The position numbers and the translations under genes are program-made. Of a stretch of DNA of 64,000 nt, positions 38,732-47,088 are shown piece after piece. Origin of the DNA: Prescottella agglutinans. GTDB lineage: Bacteria > Actinomycetota > Actinomycetes > Mycobacteriales > Mycobacteriaceae. How positions within the stretch are numbered: position 1 is the first letter of the stretch; each line of letters opens with the position of its first letter. The notes under the pieces are model-generated. The model saw only the letters and a list, made by a program, of their open reading frames with translations, did no database searches and was not told the origin of the DNA. The stretch is taken from positions 124,001-188,000 of the forward strand of contig NZ_RKLP01000002.1 in assembly GCF_004011865.1 (NCBI RefSeq). Direction: 5' to 3'.

Positions 38732-39403
38732 TCAGTTCACGCCGTCGCCCGACCGGTTCGGTGTCCCGACAAGGTCTGCGAACACGACGGTGTTGTCGCG
38801 GTAGCTGCGCGCTTGGGTGTCGAACTCCCCTCCACAGGTGATCAGCCTCAGCCCGGGGTGGTCGATGTCGCCGTAGACCCTCGCGGTCGGGAAGGCATCT
38901 TTCGCATAGCGTTCCACGCTCGCCACACGGAACACCGCGGTGACACCGTCGGCCCGGTCTGCGCGGATCTCGTCCCCCGGCGCCAGTTCGTGCAGTCGGA
39001 AGAAGACTCCGGGCTCGCCGTCCCAATCGACGTGTCCGGCGATGATCGCAGGTCCGAGTTCACCTGGAGTCGGTGAACCGGAATACCATCCGGCCGGGAA
39101 CCCGCCCGGCGGCACCTCCAGCGCCCCGTTCGGCTCGAGTCCGAGATTCATCAGGTCGGAATCGACTCCGATGGCCGGAATCGCAAGTCGGACCGGTCGC
39201 GCAGCCGCGACCGACGCAGACTCGGTGCCCGTGTCGACAGCCGGCCCGGGCGCCGCTTGTACGACGGGCGGCGGTGGCGGTCCGCCGGTTTCGTTTGCGG
39301 TGCAACCGCTCAACGCCAGAACGAACACCGTGCACGCGGCCAGCACCGTCGACAGGCCGTTACCGAACGATCGTCGGCCACGGCCTGTCGAAGTGTTGCT
39401 CAT
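38732..39403 (-). CDS. Class F-like sortase with lipoprotein signal
   Basis: 223 aa. Catalytic residues fit a sortase: H124 in IIAGHVDW, C190 in LRLITCGGEF, and R199 or R202 in QARSYRDNTV. The compact domain (68-212) and the ITCGG-FD form agree with class F of actinobacteria. The N-terminus is a signal peptide ending in a lipobox LSGC (C34), so the enzyme should be a lipid-anchored exoenzyme rather than the common single-helix form. ATG at 39403 has GGAG seven bases upstream. It lies just after the anchor remnant of the 369-aa repeat protein, and the original gene order repeat protein-sortase is inferred from both copies. Confidence 0.85.
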   Translation of the reverse strand: MSNTSTGRGRRSFGNGLSTVLAACTVFVLALSGCTANETGGPPPPPVVQAAPGPAVDTGTESASVAAARPVRLAIPAIGVDSDLMNLGLEPNGALEVPPGGFPAGWYSGSPTPGELGPAIIAGHVDWDGEPGVFFRLHELAPGDEIRADRADGVTAVFRVASVERYAKDAFPTARVYGDIDHPGLRLITCGGEFDTQARSYRDNTVVFADLVGTPNRSGDGVN

Positions 39404-39418
39404 GGGAACGCTCCGCTC

Positions 39419-39617
39419 CTAGGACTCGCGACGATTTCGATTTCGTCCGGCGACCGCCGCCCCACCAGCGGCAGCAGCCGCGAGCAGGAACGCCGTCCCG
39501 AGAAGCATGCCACGGTTCGAGGAGCCGTCGGTGAGATTCTTACCCGCCGGCCTCGACACCCCCGACCGGCACCGCGGAGATCTGACCGCCGGTGCGGGCG
39601 ACACTCGTCGCGGCGGT
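39419..39617 (-). pseudogene. Detached C-terminal anchor of the short repeat protein
   Basis: Downstream of the stop at 39618 the DNA still matches the 3' end of the 797-aa paralogue. It encodes GKNLTDGSSNRGMLLGTAFL, an Ala-rich helix and the tail GRNRNRRES, but only in another frame. Relative to 41211-41420 it has one extra C in the run at 39543-39545, and upstream a deletion of about 80 bp whose junction creates the stop. A stop at 39419-39421 ends the anchor frame 16 bp before the sortase ATG. Sequencing error could explain the 1-nt change but not the deletion. Confidence 0.85.
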
Positions 39618-40727
39618 CTACGTGGCGCTGTCACCGGCCTGGCTGCCGAGCACCGCGCTGCCGAGGTCACCGGTCTGGCTGCCGAGCGCCGCGCTGCCGA
39701 GATCGACATGGGCCCCGCCGCCACCGGTGCTGCCGGCCAAGCTACCTAGGGCGGTCGCGGTGCCGGTCATGAGGTCCCCGAGGCTGCCGAGGCCGCCCTC
39801 ACTGCCCGCCGCGAGACTGCCGGCCACGAGGTCCCCGAGGCCGCCGAGGCCGCCCTCACTGCCCGCCGCGAGGCTGCCGAACGGAAGCGCGAGGCTACCG
39901 ACGGCCAACTCGCCGAGGCTCCCCAGATCCAGACCCGCGTCACCCGCGCTACCCGCACCGAGGGCGACGGCGGCACTACCCGCGTTCACGATGTCACCGG
40001 CACTGCCCGGATCGGCGCTGCCCGAGGCGAGCCCGACGCTTCCGAGCGCCAGTTCCGACAGGCTCCCGAGGTCGAGACCACCGAGATCGATTTCTGCGCT
40101 GCCACTTTCGGCACTGCCACTTTCGGCGCTACCGCTTCCGATCTCGCCGATGCTGCCCGTATCGACCTGGCCGGCGCTGCCCGCGAGCCCGCCGAGCAAG
40201 TCGAGTCCCAGTTCCAGGCTGCCCAAGCTGCCGGAGCTGCCGGTGTCGGCACCGCTGCCCGTCCCTCCGGCGCTGCCGCCACCCACATTCCCGACGCTGC
40301 CGAGCGCGAAATCTGCAGCGGCCTCCTCGATGCTTCCGGCGTTCAGCCCGTCGCCGGCGAGGCTGCCGGCGACGATGTTTCCGAGGCTGTCGAGGGCGAC
40401 CTGCGCGAGGTACGCCAGGTCGAGGTTGCCCGCGCTGCCCACGTTGATGCCGGGTCCCACCGCGCTTCCGAGACCGACCTCGCCGTTACCTCCGATAACG
40501 CTACCCGAGAGACCTCCGTCGCCGTTACCTCCGATAGTGCTCCCGAGACCCGAGGGCCCGCCTTCGGCACCACCGTTCACACTGCTCCCGATTCCATCCC
40601 CCTGAGCCGACGCAGCGTGACCGATGGCGGGAGTGGCAATCGCCAGGGAAACCACCGCTGTGGCGGCAACCATGATGCGACTCTGCATCTTTCGTGTTCG
40701 TAACTTCCCTGACCCGTGGGTAGACAT
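39618..40727 (-). CDS. Gly/Ser/Leu-rich repeat surface protein, short paralogue (anchor lost)
   Basis: 369 aa. A Sec signal peptide (MQSRIMVAATAVVSLAIATP then AIGHAA) precedes about 330 residues of low-complexity repeats built on GS-x-G-x-LGSL and LDLGSLGELALGSL units; AAGSEGGLG-LGDL is present twice near the C-terminus. No catalytic motif; almost no aromatic, Cys or basic residues after the signal. ATG at 40727 has GAGGAGGT nine bases upstream. It is a paralogue of the 797-aa protein. Without its C-terminal hydrophobic anchor the product should be released rather than retained. Confidence 0.8.
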   Translation of the reverse strand: MSTHGSGKLRTRKMQSRIMVAATAVVSLAIATPAIGHAASAQGDGIGSSVNGGAEGGPSGLGSTIGGNGDGGLSGSVIGGNGEVGLGSAVGPGINVGSAGNLDLAYLAQVALDSLGNIVAGSLAGDGLNAGSIEEAAADFALGSVGNVGGGSAGGTGSGADTGSSGSLGSLELGLDLLGGLAGSAGQVDTGSIGEIGSGSAESGSAESGSAEIDLGGLDLGSLSELALGSVGLASGSADPGSAGDIVNAGSAAVALGAGSAGDAGLDLGSLGELAVGSLALPFGSLAAGSEGGLGGLGDLVAGSLAAGSEGGLGSLGDLMTGTATALGSLAGSTGGGGAHVDLGSAALGSQTGDLGSAVLGSQAGDSAT

Positions 40728-41069
40728 CGTTCTTGGACCTCCTCGATCGGCGTTTCCAGATACAAAGACAGGCAACCCAGTCGCATGAGAACAGAAATGA
40801 CGAAAAACGCCCCCGAAAACCCGTCAGCCCCCACTGAAACGGATAGCAAATCCCCCGGCCACATGCGTACAAGCGCGATCAAGATAGCACCTCGGATCGA
40901 TAACGATCATCGATCCCGCGATTTCCGCGAAATCCGTTCGTATAATTGACCGCTCCGACCGCGCAGACCGGGATGACCTGCGTATTTCTTTCCACAACGA
41001 ACGTTCTGACGACGCGACCCCCACCCGGTGCCCGCCCCGCGGGCGGTGCAGCGCGTCAGCGGATGCGAT
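40728..41069. other. Duplicated 5' region of the short repeat protein gene
   Basis: 342 bp without a gene. It is closely similar to 43605-43965: both contain the leader near the start codon, an A-rich stretch (AAATGACGAAAAACGCCCCC) and a GATCGATA-ACGATC palindrome-like box (40895-40908; perfect form at 43772-43785). It probably carries the promoter; homology to the sortase stub begins about 41083. Confidence 0.7.
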
Positions 41070-41195
41070 TCACAGTCGGTTTCGTTTTGCGGTGCAACCG
41101 CTCAACGCCAGAACGAACACCGTGCACGCGATCAGTGCCGTCGACAGGCCGTTGCGGAACGATCGTCGGCAACGACCTGTCGACGTGTGGCTCAT
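41070..41195 (-). pseudogene. Truncated sortase copy (41 codons)
   Basis: From the ATG at 41195 the frame reads MSHTSTGRCRRSFRNGLSTA and on through FVLALSGCTA, nearly identical to the first 36 residues of the intact sortase at 38732-39403. It then differs by one inserted A (GCAAAACG against GCAAACG) and ends KRNRL-stop. Nothing of the sortase domain follows; the DNA beyond about 41083 matches the upstream region of the duplication. The stub keeps the ribosome site and the same distance from the repeat-protein stop, so it may still make a tiny lipopeptide. Confidence 0.9.
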
Positions 41196-41210
41196 CGGAA
41201 CGCTCCGATC

Positions 41211-43604
41211 CTAGGACTCGCGACGATTTCGATTTCGTCCGGTGACCACCGCCCCACCAGCGGCAGCAGCCGCGAGCAGGAACGCCGTCCCGAGAAGCAT
41301 GCCACGGTTCGAGGATTCGTCGGCGAGATTCTTACCGCCGGCCTCGACACCCCCGACCGGCACCGCGGAGATCTGACCGCCGGTGCGGGCGACACTCGTC
41401 GCGGCGGTGTGGACCGGAGCACTGATGTTGTGCGCAGCAACGGCATCGACCGCGACGGGAAGACCGACGTTCGCGGCGCCGTGCACGCCGCCACCGGCCT
41501 GGCTACCAAGCGCCGCGCCCCCGGCGATCGCGCTGCCGAGTGCGGCACTACCGAGCACCGCGCTGCCGAGATCGACACCGGTCTCGCCACCACCGGCACT
41601 GCCGCTGGCCCCCGAGCTACCGGGGACGGTCGCGCTGCCGGAACTTCCCGCCCCGGCGTCGCCGATGCTGCCGGTGTCGGTTCCGCCGGCGCTGCCCGCG
41701 TCACCGGTGCTGCCCAGCGCGGCAGCACTTCCCAGCACCGGAAGCGCCAGGCTGCCGAACGGAAGCGCCAGGCTACCCAGCGCCACCTCGCCCAGGCTGC
41801 CCAGATCCCCCGCGCTGCCCGTATCCCCGGCGCTACCGGTGTCCCCAGCACTACCGCTCATCAGGTCACCGAGACTGCCCGTGTCCCCGGCACTACCGCT
41901 CGTCAGGTCACCGAGACTGCCGGCGTCCACGCCGCCCGCGCTGCCCAGGCCCAGGCTGCCGAGCGCCAGGTCGGTCAGGCTGCCCAGATCCAGATCGGCG
42001 CTGCCGGCGGAACCGGCGCCCAGGTCGCCGTTGCCGCTGCTGCCAGCACCGAGATCCGCGAGGCTGCCCAGGTCGACTCCCGCGCTACCCGTGTCGACGC
42101 CACCGGCGCTGCCCGCGTCACCGGTGCTGCCCAGCGCGGCAGCACTTCCCAGCACCGGAAGCGCCAGGCTGCCGAACGGAAGCGCCAGGCTACCCAGCGC
42201 CACCTCGCCCAGGCTGCCCAGATCCCCCGCGCTGCCCGTATCCCCGGCGCTACCGGTGTCCCCAGCACTACCGCTCATCAGGTCACCGAGACTGCCCGTG
42301 TCCCCGGCACTACCGCTCGTCAGGTCACCGAGACTGCCGAACGGGAGCGCGAGGCTACCGACGGCCAACTCACCCAGGCTCCCCAGATCCAGACCCGCGT
42401 CACCGGTGCTGCCCGCGCCCAGATCGCCGCTGCCGGTACTGCCCGATCCGAGGTCCGCCAGACTTCCGAGGTCGATGGCGGCACTACCCGCGTTCACCAT
42501 GTCGCCGACGCTGCCCGTATCGCCGGTGCTGCCAAGGGCGGCAGCGCTTCCCGGCGCCGGAAGCACGAGGCTGCCGAAGGGCAGCGCGAGACTGCCCAGC
42601 GCCGCCTCCCCCAGGCTGCCCAGATCCACACCCGCACCACCGGCGCTGCCGGTGTCCCCCGAGCTACCCGCCACGAGGTCGGTCAGACTCCCCGCCCCCA
42701 GGTCGGCAAGACTGCCGAGATCGATCCCGGCGCTACTGCTGTCACTACCGGTGCCGCTGCCCGAGTCGAGGCTTCCGGAGCCGAGCCCGAGACTCCCGAG
42801 CGCCAGTTCCGCGAGGCTCCCCAGGTCGAGACCGGCATTGCCGGTGCTGCCCAGTGCAAGTTCGACGAGCCCGTCCAGGCTGCCGCCTGCCGCACTCCCG
42901 GTGCCGCCGACGCTGCCGGCATCGCTGCCGGAGCCGAGATCGGCGAGACTTCCGAGATCGAGTTCTGCGCTGCCACTTTCTACACTGCCGCCGTCGACAC
43001 TGCCACTGTCGGCGCTGCCGCTGCCGATCTCTCCGATGCTGCCCGAATCGACCTGTCCGGCGCTGCCCGCCGCGAGCCCGCCGAGGACGTCGAGGCCCAG
43101 CTCCAGGCTGCCGGTGTCGGCACCGCTGCCCGTCCCTCCGGTGCTGGCGGCACCCGCATTCCCGAGGCTGCCGAGCGCGAGATCCGCGGCGGCCTCCTCG
43201 ATGCTTCCGGTGTCCAGTCCACCGCCACCGGCGCTACCGGTGTCCAGCCCGCCGCCGGCGAGGCTGCCGGCGCCGATGTTTCCGAGGCTCCCGAGGGCGA
43301 CCTGCGCAAGGTTCGCCAGGTCGAGGTTGCCGGCGCTGCCGGCGTTGATGCCGCCGTTCGCACCACCGGGTCCCGCCGCGCTTCCGAGGCCGGCGTCGCC
43401 GTTGCCTCCGATACTGCTCCCGAGACCCGAGAGTCCGCCGCCGGCACCACCGTTCGCACTGCTACCGATTCCACCTCCCGGCGCCGGCGCAGCGTGACCG
43501 ATGGCAGGGGTGGCAATCGTCAAGGCCCCCACCGCGGTGGCGGCAACCATGATGCGACTCTTCATCTTTCGCGTTCGAATGTTCTCGGCTCTGTGGGTAG
43601 ACAT
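41211..43604 (-). CDS. Gly/Ser/Leu-rich repeat surface protein, long paralogue with C-terminal anchor
   Basis: 797 aa. The signal peptide (MKSRIMVAATAVGALTIATP, cleavage after GHA) is followed by about 640 residues of repeats (LDLGSLADLGSGS, LGSLALPFGSLALP, GSAGDTGSLGDLM). A non-repetitive stretch VGLPVAVDAVAAHNISAPVH then leads to GGKNLADESSNRG, a hydrophobic helix (about 768-788) and the basic tail GRNRNRRES, a cell-wall sorting-signal layout without an LPXTG motif. ATG at 43604 has a GAGGAGGT site. Gly, Ser, Leu, Ala and Asp make up nearly the whole chain. It is probably displayed on the envelope; PE_PGRS-like proteins are only loosely comparable. Confidence 0.85.
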   Translation of the reverse strand: MSTHRAENIRTRKMKSRIMVAATAVGALTIATPAIGHAAPAPGGGIGSSANGGAGGGLSGLGSSIGGNGDAGLGSAAGPGGANGGINAGSAGNLDLANLAQVALGSLGNIGAGSLAGGGLDTGSAGGGGLDTGSIEEAAADLALGSLGNAGAASTGGTGSGADTGSLELGLDVLGGLAAGSAGQVDSGSIGEIGSGSADSGSVDGGSVESGSAELDLGSLADLGSGSDAGSVGGTGSAAGGSLDGLVELALGSTGNAGLDLGSLAELALGSLGLGSGSLDSGSGTGSDSSSAGIDLGSLADLGAGSLTDLVAGSSGDTGSAGGAGVDLGSLGEAALGSLALPFGSLVLPAPGSAAALGSTGDTGSVGDMVNAGSAAIDLGSLADLGSGSTGSGDLGAGSTGDAGLDLGSLGELAVGSLALPFGSLGDLTSGSAGDTGSLGDLMSGSAGDTGSAGDTGSAGDLGSLGEVALGSLALPFGSLALPVLGSAAALGSTGDAGSAGGVDTGSAGVDLGSLADLGAGSSGNGDLGAGSAGSADLDLGSLTDLALGSLGLGSAGGVDAGSLGDLTSGSAGDTGSLGDLMSGSAGDTGSAGDTGSAGDLGSLGEVALGSLALPFGSLALPVLGSAAALGSTGDAGSAGGTDTGSIGDAGAGSSGSATVPGSSGASGSAGGGETGVDLGSAVLGSAALGSAIAGGAALGSQAGGGVHGAANVGLPVAVDAVAAHNISAPVHTAATSVARTGGQISAVPVGGVEAGGKNLADESSNRGMLLGTAFLLAAAAAGGAVVTGRNRNRRES
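41686..41922. repeat. 237-bp direct repeat within the long repeat gene, copy 1
   Basis: Appears identical to 42103-42339, at an offset of 417 bp; it encodes 79 identical residues including LGSLALPFGSLALPVLGSAA and GSLGDLMSGSAGDTGSAGDT. In-frame multiples of three mean that recombination between copies would lengthen or shorten the protein by 139 residues without a frameshift. Confidence 0.9.
42103..42339. repeat. 237-bp direct repeat within the long repeat gene, copy 2
   Basis: Second copy of the block at 41686-41922. The 180 bp separating the copies encode non-identical repeats of the same family, so the duplication unit was 417 bp with one half conserved. Confidence 0.9.
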
Positions 43605-44175
43605 CGTTCTTCGACCTCCTCGATCGGCGTGTCCAGATGCAAGACAGACAGCCCAGTCGCATGAAGACAGAAATGACGAAAAACGCCCCCCGAAAACCCG
43701 CCAGCCCCCGCTGAAACGGATAGCAATCCCCCCGGCCACATGCATACAGGCGCGATCAAGATAGCACCTCGGATCGATATCGATCACCGATCCCGCTCGG
43801 CGGTTTCCGCGAAATCCGTTCGCATCGTTGATCGCTCCGGCAGTGCAGACCATGCTGACCTGTGTCTTTCGTTCTACAACGAACGTTCGAACGAAACGGC
43901 CTCACAGCCGATACGCACCCCGCGAGCGGTGGGGCGCGTCGGCGGATGCGACTGGCCGACGTATCCATCGACTGCGCGTGTAACGCCCGCCGCCGCGGCT
44001 CCGATTCGTCATGCAAACCGAGATGTCCGAACCCACGAAGGAGGATCCACCCGAGCCCGTCCCGTACCTCTGCCTACGTCGCGCGCCGATTTCCGACCGC
44101 CCAAGCGGAATCCGCTGTGCGCCGACAACGTCCGTCACTGTCGACCGACATGTCCGCCCGATCGTGCGCCGTGGT
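43605..44175. other. Intergenic region upstream of the long repeat protein
   Basis: 571 bp without a supportable gene. 43605-43965 matches 40728-41069 and includes the perfect palindrome GATCGATATCGATC (43772-43785). 43966-44175, between the duplication edge and the fadD 3' end, shows no repeat, hairpin or ORF I can support. Confidence 0.6.
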
Positions 44176-45801
44176 CTAGTCGATCCGGTGGGCGTGCTCG
44201 TTGGCTGCCGCGTGGTCCTTCGCCCAACCGAAATCGGGCTTGCCGCTCGGCGTCCGCATCACCTCGTCGACGATCCAGAACGTCCGCGGGATCTTGTAGC
44301 CGGCGAGCTGGCTGCGAGCGTGCTTCTCGATGGATCCGAAGTCCGGCTCGACGCCGTCGCGAACCCGCATCACCGTGGCCACCCGGGACCCCCAGCGCTC
44401 GTCGGGGACGCCGATCACGATCGCGTCGTAGATGTCGGGGTGGGCCTTCACGACCGCCTCGACCTCCTCGGCGAAGACCTTCTCGCCACCGGTGTTGATC
44501 ACCATGTTGCCGCGGCCGAGCAGCGTGATCGATCCGTCGTCTTCGATCCGGGCCCGATCGCCGGTGACCACCGCGCGCTGCCCGTCGACGAGGCGGAAGA
44601 TCTCGGCGGACCTGGCGGGGTCGTTGTGGTAGCCGACCGGCACGTTGCCGAGCTTGGCCAGCCACCCCTCGCCGCCGGATCCGGGCGGCAGGACGCGATT
44701 CTCGTCGTCCACGACGACCGAGTATCTGTTGGCGCCGACCCTGGGTCCGCCGTGCTGCTCGAATCCCTTGGTCGCGAATCCGATTCCACCGAATCCCGTT
44801 TCGGAGGACCCGACCGAGTCGGAGATCATCAGGTTCGGCATCGCCTCGAAGAAGGCGTCCTTGACCGCGGCGGAGAACAGCGCCGCACCGGACGCGACGA
44901 CGCCGAGACTGGAGGTGTCCCGGTGTTGTTCCCCGTACGCCTCGACGAGTGGCCGTCCCATCGCGTCACCGGTGATGACCATGACCTGTGGTCGGTAGTC
45001 CGCGACGACCTCCCAGACGCGGGCGGCGTCGAACTTCGGCTCCATGATCACGGTGTTGCCGGTGAAGAACGCCGTGAAGGTGGGCATCATCGCGGACGTG
45101 TGGATCAGTGGCGGCAGCATCATCCAGCGCATCGCCTCGCCCGCGGCCACGCCGCCGCGCGACTGCTGGAACTCGTCGGTGACGGGTTCGCCGGTGTAGA
45201 AGTCCAGCCCGCCGCCGAGCACGCGCCAGATGTCCTCGTGCCGCCAGACCACGCCCTTCGGCCGGCCGGTGGTGCCGCCGGTGTAGAAGATGTAGTGGTC
45301 GTCGGGGCTGCGCTCGCCGAATCCCCTCTCCGGGCTGCCCCCGGCGAGCGCGTCCTCGTACGCCAGCGCACCCGGCACCTCGCCCTCGGCCCCGGTCGTC
45401 AGCACGTCCGGAACAGCGATCACGTGTCGGATCCGCGGCGCCTCGGGCAGGACCTCGGCGACCCGGTCCGCGAAACCCTGATGGAACACCAGGGCCTCGA
45501 GTTCGGCGTTGTCGTAGAGGTAGTGCAGTTCGTCGGAGGTGTAGCGGAAGTTCACGGTGAGCGGGACAGCGCGAATCTTGAACGCCGCGATGATCGCGAC
45601 CATCGTCTCGATCGAGTTGTGCATGTGGATTCCGACGTGGGTACCCACACCGAAGCCGGCATTCTCGAGGTGGTGTGCGAGCCGGTTGGCCCGCTCGTCG
45701 AGCCCGCGGTAGGTCACTTCCTCGCCGGACACGATCATGGCGAGACGGTCGGGCATCGCGTCCACTGAGTGCTCGAACAGATCGGCGAACGTGTAGGCCA
45801 T
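44176..45801 (-). CDS. Acyl-CoA synthetase, FadD19-like
   Basis: 541 aa, ANL superfamily. The AMP-binding P-loop is YTGGTTGRPKGV (173-184), the adenylate motif region is SDSVGSSETGFGG, and the C-terminal domain has TGDRARIEDDGSITLLGRG and the acyl-adenylate lysine in RTPSGKPDFGW. It activates a carboxylic acid to the CoA thioester. The closest type in memory is the steroid side-chain ligase group (FadD19/FadD17), which suits the CYP51 cluster upstream; substrate is inference. ATG at 45801; 27 bp separate it from the 419-aa gene. Confidence 0.85.
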   Translation of the reverse strand: MAYTFADLFEHSVDAMPDRLAMIVSGEEVTYRGLDERANRLAHHLENAGFGVGTHVGIHMHNSIETMVAIIAAFKIRAVPLTVNFRYTSDELHYLYDNAELEALVFHQGFADRVAEVLPEAPRIRHVIAVPDVLTTGAEGEVPGALAYEDALAGGSPERGFGERSPDDHYIFYTGGTTGRPKGVVWRHEDIWRVLGGGLDFYTGEPVTDEFQQSRGGVAAGEAMRWMMLPPLIHTSAMMPTFTAFFTGNTVIMEPKFDAARVWEVVADYRPQVMVITGDAMGRPLVEAYGEQHRDTSSLGVVASGAALFSAAVKDAFFEAMPNLMISDSVGSSETGFGGIGFATKGFEQHGGPRVGANRYSVVVDDENRVLPPGSGGEGWLAKLGNVPVGYHNDPARSAEIFRLVDGQRAVVTGDRARIEDDGSITLLGRGNMVINTGGEKVFAEEVEAVVKAHPDIYDAIVIGVPDERWGSRVATVMRVRDGVEPDFGSIEKHARSQLAGYKIPRTFWIVDEVMRTPSGKPDFGWAKDHAAANEHAHRID

Positions 45802-45828
45802 CGAATGTCCTTGTCGAGGGTCGGCCGC

Positions 45829-47088
45829 TCAGACTACGTAGAGCGGCAACGGGATTCCGCGGTCTTCGAATACGAACGCTGCGCCGGTGCTGACCTTGGT
45901 GATCGCGACCTCGACGCATTCGGGCGCGGGCTCGTCCGCGACATCGATCGCGACGAGCAGTCCCGCGTCCCCCTCGCTGACGACGCGGACGGCGAAGCGC
46001 GGGTTCACACCGCGCACCAGCGCCTGCAAGGCCTCGACGTGCGCACCGTCGATCAGCGTGGGCCAGCCGCCGTCGGTGTCCACCAGGCCGCTGCGACCGA
46101 GCCACAGCTCGAGACGGTCACCGTCGAACCGAATTTCACTGTCCACGTATTGTTTCGGATTCAGGAGCGGGTGCAGCGACAGCACCGTTGCCAGGCCCTC
46201 GAGATCGTCGGGCAGGCCGAGCGCGTCCCGGATCCGCTGTGCGGCCACACCGGCGATGCCGGTCAACTGTTTGCGGGTGATCTCCCTGGCCTTGTCCTCG
46301 TCCACCCGCTTGCGGACCGCGATCAGGAAGCCGAGCGCGAGCAGATGGTGCTGCAGGCAGACCTCCTCGGCGATGCGCACCAACGCCGATCGGGAGAAGT
46401 CCTGGAACCGCAGGTTCGACAGCAACGGTCCGGAATAGTCGTGGCTGCCGTCGCCGCTGCTCTCGACCGGACTGAGGTCGACCGTGTAGGCGGCGCTTCG
46501 GCCGATCTGCTCGGTGTGGGGCTGCATCGTCGGTGGGACGTGCGCCTCGTCGATGATCACCGTCCAGGCGCAGTGCGGATGGCGGTCCGCTGGTCGACGC
46601 GGCGGCCGGTGGATCGGCCGTACCTGCGCATGCGGGTTGGTGGCGAGCGCAGTCGCGTCGAAGGTGGGGTCCTCGATGTCGTGACACATCGTGGTCACGT
46701 ACTCGTCGCCGAGCGGTTCGACGTCCATCAACGCGCCACAGTGGTCGAGCCAGAACTCGCCGTGGCGCGGGCCGTCCACCCTGTAGCGGAAGTCCATGAA
46801 CTGCGGTGGCGCACCGATGTCGAGTTGCAGGCCCTTGAAGATGGTCACCACGTCGTCGCCCTCGTAGCGCAGGGCCCGCTGCATCCGGCGGGTGTACCAG
46901 GGGCTCGACGCCTCCCACTCCTCGATCGCGACCTGCGCCATCCCCTCCCGCCCGAACTCGACGATCAGGTGGGCCATGCCGGAACGGTCGATGAGTTGTC
47001 CGCACAGCAGCAGTTCCGGGACGAGGGTGGCGAGGTCCGCTCGTGACAGTGCCGCGAACGATCGCGACGGATGCGCCTCGGTGCTCAC
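45829..47088 (-). CDS. Uncharacterised 419-aa protein of the CYP51 cluster
   Basis: 419 aa, no signal peptide or membrane segment. Conserved-looking blocks are IEEWEASSPWYTRRMQRALR, IFKGLQLDIGAPPQFMDFRY, HCGALMDVEPLGDEYVTTMC and CHDIEDPTFDATALATNPHA. The many His, Cys and Asp residues in the first half could form a metal site, but I recognise no known fold. The GTG at 47088 overlaps the stop of the NTF2-like gene by 4 bp, so the pair is coupled. Its place between sterol-type genes and a FadD suggests a step in steroid or isoprenoid metabolism. Confidence 0.85.
   Translation of the reverse strand: MSTEAHPSRSFAALSRADLATLVPELLLCGQLIDRSGMAHLIVEFGREGMAQVAIEEWEASSPWYTRRMQRALRYEGDDVVTIFKGLQLDIGAPPQFMDFRYRVDGPRHGEFWLDHCGALMDVEPLGDEYVTTMCHDIEDPTFDATALATNPHAQVRPIHRPPRRPADRHPHCAWTVIIDEAHVPPTMQPHTEQIGRSAAYTVDLSPVESSGDGSHDYSGPLLSNLRFQDFSRSALVRIAEEVCLQHHLLALGFLIAVRKRVDEDKAREITRKQLTGIAGVAAQRIRDALGLPDDLEGLATVLSLHPLLNPKQYVDSEIRFDGDRLELWLGRSGLVDTDGGWPTLIDGAHVEALQALVRGVNPRFAVRVVSEGDAGLLVAIDVADEPAPECVEVAITKVSTGAAFVFEDRGIPLPLYVV

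Larger units (their letters stand above)
39290..43965. repeat. Tandem duplication of a repeat protein-sortase operon
   Basis: Two units match: about 39290-41069 (sortase 5' part, anchor remnant, short repeat gene, promoter region) and about 41083-43965 (sortase stub, long repeat gene, promoter region). Homology holds in coding and non-coding parts, including the 16-18 bp between repeat-protein stop and sortase start and a shared leader. Junctions lie near 41070-41083 and 43965. Confidence 0.85.

Noticed and set aside
39291-39403. Phase variation by the T/A run at the sortase 5' end as an established switch
   Set aside because: The run is only 3 to 4 bases and the stub lacks the downstream domain, so a reversible switch is not supported.
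39592-40605. 337-codon plus-strand frame opposite the short repeat protein
   Set aside because: Same repeat-driven artefact; composition is Pro/Leu/Arg only.
41600-43400. CRISPR-like regular spacing of short repeats
   Set aside because: Units are coding (multiples of three), of variable length, with no constant repeat and unique spacers and no cas genes.
41028-43664. Very long plus-strand open frames (878 and 704 codons) opposite the repeat protein
   Set aside because: They are products of GC-rich codon periodicity: the repeats leave all frames open. No signal peptide, ribosome site or domain; the minus-strand frame has all of these.
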